This document shows, piece by piece, positions 23,202-33,000 of a stretch of DNA of 53,703 bases. Under the pieces are notes generated by a model, which was not told the origin of the DNA, made no database searches, and saw nothing but the letters and a program-made list of their open reading frames with translations. The position numbers and the translations under genes were made by a program. Source of the stretch: CALMEH01 sp964548225 (GTDB lineage Bacteria; Acidobacteriota; Blastocatellia; Pyrinomonadales; Pyrinomonadaceae); assembly GCA_964548225.1 (NCBI GenBank), contig CAZJQP010000026.1, positions 1 through 53,703 on the forward strand. The letters are read 5' to 3'. Position 1 is the stretch's first letter, and the number at the start of each line of letters is the position of its first letter.

Positions 23202-24628
23202 ATCGAACAATTCAACAAAATGCGCTTTAAATAATTGTCTTAAAAGCAATCTTTTATACTCTGCCGTGCCGCGCACGTCGGAAATTGGCGTAATTTCGGT
23301 TTGGATAATTTCTGCGGCTTCGTTGATTATTTGTTCGTTGATTTTTTCGCCACACAGAAATTCGGATGTCTTTTGTAAATAAAGAGGTGTGGCGAAAACT
23401 CCACCGGCGGAAACGTGGGCGTTTTCGATTAAATTATCAAAAACTTTTAAGCTAACTGCCGTGTTGACCGAAGCGATGTCTAAATATGTGCGTTTGCAGA
23501 CTTTTTCAAAATTGAAATGCGTGAAATCTTTTCGGAAACGGATTTTCGAGATAAATTCGTCATTGGTTTTGGCGAGTTTTTTGTATCCGAGATAAAAATC
23601 GCGCAGAAATGAAATCCGGTCGCTACCACTCGTGGTTCTGACAGTAATTTCCGCGTCCAAAGCTAAAAACCACGCCGTCATATCGCCAATTGGCGAAGCG
23701 TTGACGAAGTTTCCCGCAATCGTTGCCATATTGCGAATCGGTGTTGACGAGATGAGTTTTAAGTGTTTGTAAAGATTAGGGAAAAGCCGTTTAAAAATTT
23801 CAGATTCGAGCAAATCTGTAACCACAACAGACGCGCCGATTTCGATAAATTCGTCGGTTTCGGTGATAAATCTCAAATCTGAATTGTCAAAAAGATTTTC
23901 CGCTTCCGAATGAATCATTTCTTCAGGACGCTGAACATATAAATCTGTGCCGCCACTTATGAATTTTGGCTGTTGGATTTCGGATGTCGGATTTGAGTCT
24001 TGGGATTTGTAATTTGTAATTTGTAATAACCGTTCTTTAATTCCCGAAAAATATTCGGGAACAATTTGCGTGTCAATCGCAAAACTCAAATTCTCTTTTT
24101 CTCCTTTTCTCCCTTTCTCCTCTTCTAAAAGCGAAAGCGCGGCGCGTTCGATAGACTTGTAACCCGTGCAACGACAGATATTTCCGTCAATCGCAGAAAT
24201 TGCCATTTCGGAAGTTTTCGGCGTGTCGTCAATGCAAAAATTCGTCAAAGACATCACAAAACCGACCGTGCAAAACCCGCATTGCGTTCCCGATTCGTCA
24301 ACCATCGCTTGCTGAACAGGCGTTAATTCATCGCCTTGTTTGTTAATTCCCTCGACAGTTACGATGTGTTTTCCGTTCGCGTTTGCCAATGGCATCAAAC
24401 ACGAAGTTTGCGTGCGATATTTAACTTTTTCGTCCGTTAATTCGCCGACAATAATTGTGCAAGCACCGCAATCGCCTTCGGGGCTTCCGGCGAGAGGCCG
24501 TAGCGCAGGTGTNNNNNNNNNNTTTTCGTGCCTTTCAAATTTTTGTGATACCGCACAAAATCCAAAACCGTTGAACCTTTCGGCAAATCGGTTTCGATTG
24601 TCTGGTTATTCAAAATAAACTTAATCAT
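23190..24628 (-). CDS. xdhA: Xanthine dehydrogenase small subunit (2Fe-2S + FAD), interrupted by an assembly gap
   Basis: Electron-transfer subunit. From the ATG at 24628 the first 35 residues (MIKFILNNQTIETDLPKGST onward, ending LKGTK) are the start of the plant-type 2Fe-2S domain. The expected next block (IGCREGDCGAC) is broken by ten N and foreign-looking sequence; EGDCGACTIIVGEL resumes at about 24480. Then come QCGFCTVGFVMSL and GNICRCTGY (second 2Fe-2S cluster), FISGGTDLYVQRP and TIAGNFVNASPIGD (FAD domain), and the C-terminal CO_deh_flav-like part. Between the cluster and FAD domains, word repeats encode EEEKGRKGEKEN and LQITNYKSQ. Function assignment is firm; the gap is probably technical, though a real disruption cannot be excluded. 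Confidence 0.88.
24005..24125. repeat. Word repeats inside xdhA
   Basis: ATTTGTA words at 24005-24026 (translated QITNYKS) and TTCTCC-type words at 24091-24125 (translated EKGRKGEKEN). Both fall in the linker between the iron-sulfur and FAD domains and keep the frame. Confidence 0.75.
24481..24522. other. Assembly gap with GC-rich non-matching flank
   Basis: Ten N at 24513-24522. The 32 bases before them (24481-24512) are about 72 % GC, unlike the gene, and would encode TPALRPLAGSP where the family has IGCR. They look like a chimeric or low-quality contig end. Confidence 0.85.
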
Positions 24629-24629
24629 T

Positions 24630-24718
24630 AATGGATAATGGATAATGGATAATGGATAATGGATAATAGATAATGGATAATTTTTTTATTTTCCATTATC
24701 TATTATCCATTATCCGTT
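24630..24718. repeat. GGATAAT word repeat hairpin
   Basis: Six or more tandem ATGGATA words (24630-24680), a T-run, then the complement TTCCATTATCTATTATCCATT to 24718. It lies between the YdcZ gene stop and the xdhA start. Confidence 0.88.
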
Positions 24719-24719
24719 A

Positions 24720-25178
24720 TTAAAATTTTCTTATTAAAATCACGCCGACCGTGATAAATGCCGCGCCGAGAACGCGCCAGAGATTTATCGGTTTTTCGGG
24801 AACGCCGAGCCAGCCGAAATGGTCAATCAAAAGCGTTACGAGCATTTGTCCGCCGATTGCCAAACTAAATGAAAGTGCAACGCCGATTTTCGGCACAACC
24901 GTTGCCATTACCGCTACAAAAAATGCTCCCAAAAATCCGCCAATCCAAGCAATCAGCGGTGCATCTTTTGCTAAAGTCAAACTTGCTAAAGGCACGCCTG
25001 TCAACAACATATAAACAAACAGCGCAACCGTTCCGACGGCAAACGAAATAAATGCGGCGGAAACCGGACTCGACACATAACCCGCGAGTTTGCTGTTGAC
25101 TGTCGCCTGTGTCGGCATCGCCATTCCCGCCAAAATTGCGAGAAAAATGAAGGCGTAATTGTTGAAAAATGAAGACAT
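24720..25178 (-). CDS. YdcZ/DMT-family membrane protein
   Basis: 152 residues with five predicted membrane helices. The N-terminal half has AFIFLAILAGMAMPTQATVN and AAFISFAVGTVALFVYMLL; later helices include WIGGFLGAFFVAVMATVVP and VLGAAFITVGVILI. Length and motifs (ATVNSKL, GGQM) match the YdcZ (DUF606) half-size members of the drug/metabolite transporter superfamily. The substrate is unknown. Placement between guaD and xdhA suggests, but does not show, a role in purine uptake or export. Confidence 0.85.
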   Translation of the reverse strand: MSSFFNNYAFIFLAILAGMAMPTQATVNSKLAGYVSSPVSAAFISFAVGTVALFVYMLLTGVPLASLTLAKDAPLIAWIGGFLGAFFVAVMATVVPKIGVALSFSLAIGGQMLVTLLIDHFGWLGVPEKPINLWRVLGAAFITVGVILIRKF

Positions 25179-25184
25179 TTTTGG

Positions 25185-25222
25185 TCTTTGGTTTGTGATT
25201 TTCGGTCTTTGGTCTTTGGGCT
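25185..25222. repeat. TTTGGTC word repeat
   Basis: TTTTGGTCTTTGG and TTCGGTCTTTGGTCTTTGGG between the YdcZ start and guaD stop; direct words only, no clear opposite arm. Confidence 0.7.
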
Positions 25223-25244
25223 TCGCAAAAGCTGAAAACCCAAT

Positions 25245-25721
25245 CTAATATTCAATTTTATCAGCCTTATCAGCCCAATTATTGAACACGGTTAGCCCTT
25301 CATCGCGCAAGAAGTTGATTGTTTCAATTTTTCTTTCTTCGATTGGCAAGGCAAGTTCTTCGTAGATAAAATCGTCGTCAAAACCGACGTTTGCCGCATC
25401 CGTGCGCGAACAAGCGTAAAAGATTTTTGCAGGACGCGCCCAATAAATCGCGCCCAGACACATCGGACAAGGCTCGCAACTCGTGTAAATCGTGCATTCG
25501 TCAAGCTGAAATGAATCCAGATTTCGGCAAGCGTTTCGGATAGCGACAATTTCGGCGTGTGCCGTTGGATCATTCGTTGAAGTAACTTCATTACAACCTT
25601 CGCCGACGATTTCGCCGTTTTTGACAATCACACAACCAAACGGTCCGCCGCGTCCGTCCGTGATTCCGTTTTGCGCCAAACTAATTGCATAGCGCATAAA
25701 ATATTCGTCCAGTTCGTTCAT
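25245..25721 (-). CDS. guaD: Guanine deaminase (cytidine deaminase fold)
   Basis: 158 residues; deaminates guanine to xanthine in the cytosol. Zinc site: His55 and Glu57 in THAEIVAIR-type context (DPTAHAEIVAI), Cys85 and Cys88 in SCEPCPMC. TDGRGGPFGCVIVKNGE, and the C-terminal FIYEELALPIEERK, are typical of the Bacillus-type GuaD and not of tRNA deaminase TadA. Next to xdhA and xdhB it makes a guanine to xanthine to urate path. Its ATG directly abuts the stop of the upstream glutaminyl cyclase, so they share a transcript. Confidence 0.88.
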   Translation of the reverse strand: MNELDEYFMRYAISLAQNGITDGRGGPFGCVIVKNGEIVGEGCNEVTSTNDPTAHAEIVAIRNACRNLDSFQLDECTIYTSCEPCPMCLGAIYWARPAKIFYACSRTDAANVGFDDDFIYEELALPIEERKIETINFLRDEGLTVFNNWADKADKIEY

Positions 25722-26558
25722 TTATTGTTTCGGTTTGAGTTTGATCTCAAAAACATTCTTCCATTTTTTGCCAGTGATAAAAATCCGGTCGTTGGCTTCG
25801 TCGTAAGCAATGCCGTTGAGAACATTGTCCATACTTCCGGCTGTTTGTTCGGCAGAAATTTTTTCCAAATCAATTTTGCCCGTGATTTTTCCGGTCAACG
25901 GGTCAATCCGCAAAATATAAGTTTCACCCCAGACGTTTGCCCAAATTTCGCCTTTGATGAATTCGAGTTCGTTCAATTCCATCGCGGGTTTGCCTTTTTC
26001 ATCGAAAACTGCCAGACTTCTGACCGTTTCAAAAGTTTCGGGGTTGACGAAGCGAATAATATGAGTTTTGTCGGTCATTATCAAATGCGTTCCGTCGTGC
26101 GTCAAGCCCCAACCTTCACCTTGATATTTGAACTCTTTAAGCAATTTGAAATCGTTCAAATCGTAAGCGAACGCCGTGTTTTCCTGCCAAGTGATTTGAT
26201 AAATTTTATTATTGAAAATCGTAATTCCTTCGCCGAAATATTGGGCGGCTAAATCAAATTTTTGCAAAACTTTGCCTGTTTCAATCTCGACCTTGCGAAG
26301 CGAAGACGAAAACGTATCTTGTCCGCGATAACCGCCTGTTCCTTCATAAAAAAATCCGTTATGAACCACCAAACCTTGCGTAAAAGCATTCGTATCGTGC
26401 GGCAAGGTTTTGACAATTTCAACTGTATAATTCTGCACGCCGACGGTTTTGGCGTTCGTGTTAGTCGGAGTGTTTCCGTTATTATTATTCGTATTCGATA
26501 CCGAACTGTTGCACGCCAAAGCTGTCATAAACAGAGCAATTATCAAAAATAAACGCAT
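25722..26558 (-). CDS. Glutaminyl-peptide cyclotransferase, lipoprotein form
   Basis: 278 residues. Lipobox cysteine at Cys16 (FMTALAC), then an Asn/Thr-rich tether (NTNNNNGNTPTNTN), then a five-bladed propeller of the glutamine cyclotransferase family: AFTQGLVVHNGFFYEGTG, YFGEGITIFNNKIYQITW, GWGLTHDG, LNELEFIKGEIWANVW and LNGIAYDEANDRIFITGK. It converts N-terminal glutamine of exported proteins to pyroglutamate, probably at the outer face of the membrane. A second copy lies 13 nt upstream, indicating tandem duplication. Downstream guaD abuts it. Confidence 0.9.
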   Translation of the reverse strand: MRLFLIIALFMTALACNSSVSNTNNNNGNTPTNTNAKTVGVQNYTVEIVKTLPHDTNAFTQGLVVHNGFFYEGTGGYRGQDTFSSSLRKVEIETGKVLQKFDLAAQYFGEGITIFNNKIYQITWQENTAFAYDLNDFKLLKEFKYQGEGWGLTHDGTHLIMTDKTHIIRFVNPETFETVRSLAVFDEKGKPAMELNELEFIKGEIWANVWGETYILRIDPLTGKITGKIDLEKISAEQTAGSMDNVLNGIAYDEANDRIFITGKKWKNVFEIKLKPKQ

Positions 26559-26571
26559 AAAATATAAAAAC

Positions 26572-27390
26572 TTAATTCTTTAATTTAACTTTAATCTCAA
26601 ACAAATTCTTCCAATTCTTGCCGGTTACAAAAATCCGTTTCGTCGCCGCGTCGTAAGCAATTCCGTTCAAGGTGCTTGATTTTTTGTTTGCATCGTCGGG
26701 CGAAATGTCAGTTAAATCGAGCCAACCGACGACTTTTCCCGTCTGCGGATTTATTCGGGCAATATGGTTCGGCTTGCCCAAATTCATCAAAAATCCGTGT
26801 TCGTTTTTCGTTCCCATCTGCTCCGAATGCCAGATGTTCGCCCAAATTTCGCCTTCGATGTATTCGAGTTCGTTCAGATGATTTACAGGAAAATCGTTTT
26901 CTCTTGTTACCGAAATCGTGCGTTCGACCGCAAAAGTTTTCGGATTCAGGAATTTTATAACGTCCGTTCCATCGCTCAAAATTAAACTTTTGCCGTCGTG
27001 CGTCAATCCCCAGCCCGAACCCTTATATTTTATCTCTTCGAGCGATTTAAAATCTTCCAAAGCATAAACAAAAGCTGTCTTTTCACGCCACGTCAATTGA
27101 TAAATTTTATCATTAAAAATTGTAATCCCTTCGCCGAAATATTTGTCCGATAAACTTTTTTTCTTTAAAACTTTTCCGGTTTCGAGTTCGATTTTTCTAA
27201 TTTGCGAATCGCCCGCTTTGCCTGTGCCTTCATACAAAAAACCTTTGTAAAAAACCAAACCTTGCGTAAAAGCCTTTGCATCGTGCGTGTAAGTTTTGAC
27301 GATTTCGTAAGTATAAACGGGCAAATCCTGCGCCGAAACGGACGCGGAGAAAACTGCAAACAAAACAACAATAAAAATGCGGATTCGCAT
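26572..27390 (-). CDS. Glutaminyl-peptide cyclotransferase, secreted paralogue
   Basis: 272 residues with an ordinary signal peptide (MRIRIFIVVLFAVFSASVSA, Q at the mature start). Same propeller motifs as its neighbour: AFTQGLVFYKGFLYEGTG, YFGEGITIFNDKIYQLTW, GWGLTHDG, LNELEYIEGEIWANIW and LNGIAYDAATKRIFVTGK. An insertion (HSEQMGTKNEHGFLMNLGK) after WANIW distinguishes it from the lipoprotein copy. First gene of the three-gene run with the paralogue and guaD. Confidence 0.9.
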   Translation of the reverse strand: MRIRIFIVVLFAVFSASVSAQDLPVYTYEIVKTYTHDAKAFTQGLVFYKGFLYEGTGKAGDSQIRKIELETGKVLKKKSLSDKYFGEGITIFNDKIYQLTWREKTAFVYALEDFKSLEEIKYKGSGWGLTHDGKSLILSDGTDVIKFLNPKTFAVERTISVTRENDFPVNHLNELEYIEGEIWANIWHSEQMGTKNEHGFLMNLGKPNHIARINPQTGKVVGWLDLTDISPDDANKKSSTLNGIAYDAATKRIFVTGKNWKNLFEIKVKLKN

Positions 27391-27400
27391 AATATTTTTT

Positions 27401-27475
27401 TTAGCGCAAAGACGTAAAGGCGCAAAGTTTTTTATTTTTTTGCATTTTGGCGACTTTGCACCTTTGCATTAAAAA
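27401..27475. repeat. GCAAAG word repeat hairpin
   Basis: AGCGCAAAGACGTAAAGGCGCAAAG followed after a T-rich loop by CTTTGCACCTTTGC. Same family as 50740-50786 and 51972-52060. Confidence 0.85.
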
Positions 27476-27481
27476 TCTTTC

Positions 27482-28810
27482 CTATTTTTTCAAAACTCTA
27501 TCAATCGCCGCCCGAAAATATTCGGCATTGTTTCGACGAACTTTTACACCGTTGACGTAAATTGTCGGCGTTCCGTTAATGCCGTAAGTCTCGCCGTCCG
27601 CCATATCTTTGCGGATTTCGGCGGCGTTTGCCGCGCTTTGCAAGTCTAACTCAAATTGGGCGAGATTCAAACCCGAATCGGCGGCGTATTTCTTCAAAGA
27701 TTCTTTATCGAGTGCGTTTTGATTGCGATATAATCTCTCCGTGAACTCAAAAAATTTGCCTTGTTTATGCGCCGCATTTGCCGCCGTTGCCGCTAAGAAT
27801 GCGTTTTCGTGAATCGCTTCGAGGGGAAAATCACGCACAACAAAACGCACTTGCTCCGAAGAATATTCCGCTAGAACACGCTGTAAAACCGGATGCGCCG
27901 CCGCGCAAGCAGAACATTGAAAATCCGAAAACATCACAACTGTAACGGGCGCGTTCAAACTTCCTCTCGACGGATCATCATCAACCGAAACCGGCAAAAT
28001 AAGCGGTGCAGGTTCTTTCAAAAAAAACTGCACATTATATTTGGTAAAAAGTTTGCGGCGAAAATCCGCTTCGAATGTTTCTCGTTCGTCGTCTGTAAAA
28101 TCGCGCAATTTATCACTGATTTCCCGTGCAATCAAATCGCTCGTTTCGAGTTTTTGCGCTTTAGCTTCGACAACTACGAGCGCGTTATAAATTTTTGTTT
28201 CGAGCGCAAGTCTTACACTATCAAAAACGTCCGCTTTTTGTTCATAAAGCACAACGCGGTTTTTGGCTTCAAAATTGGCGGCGGTGATTTTTCTGCCATT
28301 GACGCTTGCTAAAATATCTGCCGGTTTCAATGCTCGCGCATTTACGTCTTTAAAAATCACGGCTTTGTATTTTTTTCCTAAGCTCATAACGAAAACACTC
28401 ACTGCTCTTTGTTCGGTATCGCGTCGCAAAAAGGCGATAATTTGATCGCGGACTTGCTCCAATGAACGTCCGCCAAGTGCATCGCGGTTTTTGTCGTAGA
28501 TTTCTTGAATTTGCTTTTCGGTCGGATTCGGAATTTTTGAAGTAATGGTTTTTACTAAATCATCAACCGAAATTTTCCGCGCTTTGGCTTCGGCTTCGAG
28601 CAATATTTCAGCAATTTGATTATTAAAAAGAATCTGCCGTGCCTCAAGCGAATTTTTGTTTAATTTCAAATAAGCATCGCGCAATTCGGCGGACAAATCG
28701 GCAGGCGTATAATTTTGACCGTTCGCCTTTGCTAAAATCTGCGTCGGCGTTTGTGCCGCTATTGAAAGCGCGCAAATCAATGTGAATAATAAAATCAAGA
28801 AACTTTTCAT
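27482..28810 (-). CDS. DsbA-family thiol oxidoreductase with N-terminal SurA-like helical part
   Basis: 442 residues, periplasmic. Signal peptide MKSFLILLFTLICALSIAAQ. Residues about 25-265 are mostly helical with two SurA/PpiC-like starts (KANGQNYTPADLSAELRD and SVNGRKITAANFEAKN). Residues about 280-442 form the DsbA/thioredoxin_4 domain: Cys299 and Cys302 in DFQCSACAAAHPVL, and the cis-proline loop GTPTIYVNG. Likely role: disulfide formation or folding of the many exported Cys-containing proteins. The ATG at 28810 is preferred over 28831. Confidence 0.87.
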   Translation of the reverse strand: MKSFLILLFTLICALSIAAQTPTQILAKANGQNYTPADLSAELRDAYLKLNKNSLEARQILFNNQIAEILLEAEAKARKISVDDLVKTITSKIPNPTEKQIQEIYDKNRDALGGRSLEQVRDQIIAFLRRDTEQRAVSVFVMSLGKKYKAVIFKDVNARALKPADILASVNGRKITAANFEAKNRVVLYEQKADVFDSVRLALETKIYNALVVVEAKAQKLETSDLIAREISDKLRDFTDDERETFEADFRRKLFTKYNVQFFLKEPAPLILPVSVDDDPSRGSLNAPVTVVMFSDFQCSACAAAHPVLQRVLAEYSSEQVRFVVRDFPLEAIHENAFLAATAANAAHKQGKFFEFTERLYRNQNALDKESLKKYAADSGLNLAQFELDLQSAANAAEIRKDMADGETYGINGTPTIYVNGVKVRRNNAEYFRAAIDRVLKK

Positions 28811-28837
28811 AATAGTTCGGACACTTAGCACAATTAC

Positions 28838-29812
28838 TTACACGCACGTTTCTGCTTGTTTTTCAAATCTAATCAATTCTTCTGAAACTCGGATAGCTTC
28901 GTTTTTAGCTGGTTCACCAAAAACTTGCGGATGAAAAATCTTCGCCAAAATCTCCGCACCTTCAACAACTCGCGGTGCAGGGCGTGAAAAATACGAAGTC
29001 GCGTCCAAAGCCCAAACTTCGCCGTTTTTTATCGCCGGAATGTTGCGCCAATTTGCCGGAAAGATTGTATTTTCCAACTGCCGCAAAATATCTTCGGTGT
29101 AATAACCGCAAGGAATTAAAACCATTACATCAGGTTTTGATTCATAAATTTCCGCGTAGGTTGTCGTAACCGATTTTGCACCCGATTTGCCCAAAAGCGC
29201 AATTCCGCCGGCGATTTCAACCTGTTCCGGCACCCAATGTCCGGGCGAAAACGGCGGTTCGAGCCATTCGAGCATAAAAACATTCGGCTTTTGGATTTTA
29301 GATTTTGGATTTTGGATTTTTTGGCGGATTTTATCTAAGCGATTTTGTAAATTATTGACAACTTCTCCAGCTTTTTCAGAAACGCCGCAGAGTTCGCCGA
29401 CGAGTTTGATATTATCGAAAATATCGGCAATCGTATTCGGTTCTAAAGAAACAACTTGCGCGTTGGCGACATACATTTTCGCGGCTTTTAATACAGTTTT
29501 GTAACTGACGGCACAAACATCGCAAAGTTCCTGCGTGATAATTAAATCAGGATTTAATTCTTCCAAAAGTTTTGTATCCAGATTATAAATCGAACCGTGT
29601 CCATCCAAATTTGTCCGAACGGCGTGGTCAATTTCCTTGCTCGTCATCGTTTCGTGGGAAATTCGGCTGGCGGTTAAATGAGGTTTATTTTCAATACCTT
29701 TCGGAAAATCACATTCGTGCGTAATAGCAACCAGATTTTCTTCCAAACCAAGAGCGCAGACGATTTCCGTTGCCGATGGCAAAAGCGAAACGATTCTTTG
29801 TGTGCTTTTCAT
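28838..29812 (-). CDS. Cobalamin/Fe-siderophore-type periplasmic-binding fold protein without signal peptide
   Basis: 324 residues. The BtuF/FepB-like fold is indicated by RIVSLLPSATEIVCALGLE, PDLIITQELCDVCAVS, VVSLEPNTIADIFDN, PGHWVPEQVEIAGG and NGEVWALDATSYFSRPAPR. No signal peptide is visible at MKSTQRIVSLL, so it may be cytosolic, unlike ABC-transporter binding proteins; no permease or ATPase is nearby. A word repeat in frame encodes IQNPKSKIQKPN between the two lobes (29289-29322). Function unclear; a corrinoid-sensing role is possible but unproven. Confidence 0.8.
   Translation of the reverse strand: MKSTQRIVSLLPSATEIVCALGLEENLVAITHECDFPKGIENKPHLTASRISHETMTSKEIDHAVRTNLDGHGSIYNLDTKLLEELNPDLIITQELCDVCAVSYKTVLKAAKMYVANAQVVSLEPNTIADIFDNIKLVGELCGVSEKAGEVVNNLQNRLDKIRQKIQNPKSKIQKPNVFMLEWLEPPFSPGHWVPEQVEIAGGIALLGKSGAKSVTTTYAEIYESKPDVMVLIPCGYYTEDILRQLENTIFPANWRNIPAIKNGEVWALDATSYFSRPAPRVVEGAEILAKIFHPQVFGEPAKNEAIRVSEELIRFEKQAETCV
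29289..29322. repeat. TTTTGGA word repeat inside the BtuF-like gene
   Basis: Tandem GATTTTGGATTTTGGATTTT, translated as KIQNPKSKIQK on the minus strand; in the linker helix region, frame kept. Confidence 0.8.
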
Positions 29813-29828
29813 AGTTTCACGAAAAACT

Positions 29829-29863
29829 CAATTATCAAGTATCAATTATCAAATATCAATCAG
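29829..29863. repeat. TATCAAT word repeat
   Basis: AATTATCAAGTATCAATTATCAAATATCAATC downstream of nothing and upstream of the BtuF-like start; direct words only. Confidence 0.7.
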
Positions 29864-29957
29864 TAGTTCACACTTTACATTTTCTTGTGTTCGAAACATT
29901 TTCTAAAATCACTTGTTGCTTTAATTTCAATATAAGCCCTACTCAGCATAATTATTC

Positions 29958-29986
29958 TTGACTAACTGCGTTTAACATTATAAACT
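29958..29986 (+). promoter_or_regulatory. Candidate promoter of the giant C25 gene
   Basis: TTGACT (29958-29963) with TAAACT at 17 nt (29981-29986), or TATAAA (29979-29984) at 15 nt. It lies about 90 nt upstream of the ATG at 30075. The shared GTTACG leader of the 14-19 kb cluster is not present here. Confidence 0.4.
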
Positions 29987-30074
29987 AAATTTTACGTTGC
30001 TACCTCCCGCAACCCAGCCGGCACGTCCCTTCTAACCAAATATTCATTTAACTTTCAAGATGGAGAATTCAAAG

Positions 30075-33000
30075 ATGAAAAATAATATTTCGCGCCTTTT
30101 TGCGTCAAATGGCACGTCAGCACGACTTTTCATAGCGGTAATCGGATTATCGTTTTTCCTTCTGCCGTTTGCAGCTTATTGGAACAGTCAAGCGGCTGGC
30201 ACTTATTCCGGTCGTGTTTTCGTTGATTACAATAGCAACGGAACTTTTAATACTGCCGGTGATGCAACGAATCCGGCAGTTGATACGGGCATTGTCGGCG
30301 TAACCGTTACGCTTTATGACAGCACGGGAGTTCAGCGCGGAACAGCAACGACAGTTCAATGCACCGGAGTTAATACGCCGGTAACGGGTTGTTTGTCGGC
30401 AAGCGACAGAGGTTGGTATAGCATTGCTTCGACCGGAACAGGACCTTATCGCGTCGAATTTACAAATTTGCCGAGTGGTTATTTGCCGTCGGCGCGTTCA
30501 ACCGATTCGGTTAATGGCGGAACAACGACAAATGCCGGCTCAACCGTGCAGTTTGTTCCTGACAGCGGGACAACAAATCTCAATTTAGCTGTCAACGTGC
30601 CGGAAGATTATTGCCAAAACAACCCCGAAAGCGCATCGTGCAACTATTCATTCGGAAATCAAACCGTCGCGCCAAGCAACTCCATCACCGCTCTTTTGAC
30701 ATTTCCTTATACGGCGGGCAGTAACAATACTTCGACTGCGGCACCTCTTGCGCCTTTCGATACGCCTGACTATACTTCTACCTCAAACTCTTATTTGAAT
30801 GTTACGGCAAGCGAAATCGGCACGACTTTCGGCTTAGCTTATTCACGTTCGACTCGTCTTTTATATGCTTCGGCATTTTTCAAACGTCATTCAGGCTTCG
30901 GAACGGGTGTTGATAACACAATTAACACTTCGGACGACCCGGGCGCAGTTTATGTTATTGACCGCACAGGCAATAGCAACAAAGGCGCAGTAACAAGCAA
31001 ATTCACCGTTCCGGGCGCGACAACCAACGCGCATAACACCGCCGACTATCAAACCGATAACGGTCAGACGGGTTGGGACGGAGTCGGCAAAACTTCACTC
31101 GGCGGAATGGCAATTTCCGACGATGATTCGGCTTTATATGTAATTAATTTGCAAAATCGCACACTTTACCGACGCGATTTATCAACCGGCACATTCACCA
31201 GCCAAGCCGTGCCGACTTCGGGCTTGACGACCGCCAACGGAAACTGTGACTCGGCGGATGTGCGTCCGTTTGCGGTAACATATTATCGTGGCGAAGTTTA
31301 TGTCGGAATGGTTTGCAGCGGCGAATCAAGTGCGACAGCAGACACTTTCACCGATGCAAACAGCAATGGCGTTTATGACACCGGCGAATATTATCTTGAC
31401 AGCAACAACAACGGCGCATACAACGCGGGCGAGCCGTATTATGACCAAAACAGTTCGGGAACTTTCAACGCGGGCGAAACTTTTGTTGATAACGATGGCA
31501 ACGGTATTTATAATCTCGGCGATGCGCGAAAATTGACGGCTTACGTCTTTCGCGTTAATCCAACGACTTTGGCATTCGGCGCGTCGCCCACTTTTACGGC
31601 GCGACTCAACTACAAACGCGGACTTAATCAGCTGGCACTCGGCGCAGTCGGTATTTGGAGACCGTGGTCGGCTACTTACCGCAGCACAAACGTAACAAAT
31701 GCCAATCGCACAGTTTATTCACAGCCGATGCTGACCGGCATTACATTTGACAATGGCAATATGATTTTGGGCTTGCGCGACCGCGTCGGTGATCAAGTCG
31801 GGCATCAAACGCGCTCGAATCCGACCGATGCTTCGGCGACACTTTATCAACCGCGCATCGGCGGCGACACGCTCAGAGCTTGCGGCAATCCGACAGGCGG
31901 CTGGACACTCGAAGCCAACGGACGCTGTGGCGGCGCAGGTTCTGCTCCGCAAAACACCGACCAGGGACCGGAAAACGGTTCGAATCAGGGCGGCGAATTT
32001 TATTACGGCGATTCTTATGATTTGGCTTTCGCTTTCAATCAGCCGGCAGGTCAACCTGACATTTCCGGAAAAGGCGGCAATCACGATGAACTCAGTTTGG
32101 GCGGTGTGGCGCAAATGCCCGGCGCAACTGATGTTATGACAACTATTTTTGACCCGATTCCGAACGTGCCGAACGAGACTCACGACGGCGGAATTCGCTG
32201 GTTGAGTAATTCGACCGGAAATTTCACCAAAGCCTATCGCATTTATGACGGCGACACTGGAACAGTAGGCACACTCGGCAAATCAAATGGTGTGGGCGAT
32301 GTCGAACTTCTCTGCGACCGTGCGCCGATTGAACTCGGCAACCGGGTCTGGCGTGATACCGATAACGATGGTGTTCAAGACGCGGGCGAAAACGGAATTT
32401 CGGGCGTTACGGTTCGTCTTTACAATGCTTCTAACACACTGATTGCAACTGCCGTAACTGATACAAACGGCGAATATTACTTTATTTCGGGAACTGCCGC
32501 AGACGGCGACATCACCAATAACATCGGCATCGTCAACGGACAAATTACGCCAAACACGAATTATCAAATTCGCCTCGACCTCGCCGCAAATTACACGAGT
32601 GGCAATCCGTTGAATGGTCTTTTGATGACTACCCGCGATCAAACTTCGCAACTCGGTTTTGACGATGGAAGCGATTCGGATTCTTTTTTGGTTACAAACC
32701 CAATCGGATCACCTACCGGAACTTATCCGGTTATCGCTTTAACAACCGGCGGAGCAGGCGACAATAATCATAATTACGATGTCGGTTTTGCTTCGAGCGC
32801 AACTTACTCAATCGGCAACCGCGTCTGGTTTGATACGAACAATGATGGAATGATAAATGCCGGCGAAGTCGGAATTAGCGGCGTTTCCGTAAGTCTTTTC
32901 TTAGACGCAAATATTGACGGCACACCGGACACACCTGCTTCACCTGTCGGAACTCAAAACACGGATGCAAACGGTTATTATCGTTTCGATTCACTCTCGG

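Noticed and set aside
24437..24628. Short protein ending HLRYGLSPEAPKAIAVLAQLL
   Set aside because: This reading crosses the N gap in the wrong frame; the part after the gap belongs to xdhA in another frame (EGDCGACT).
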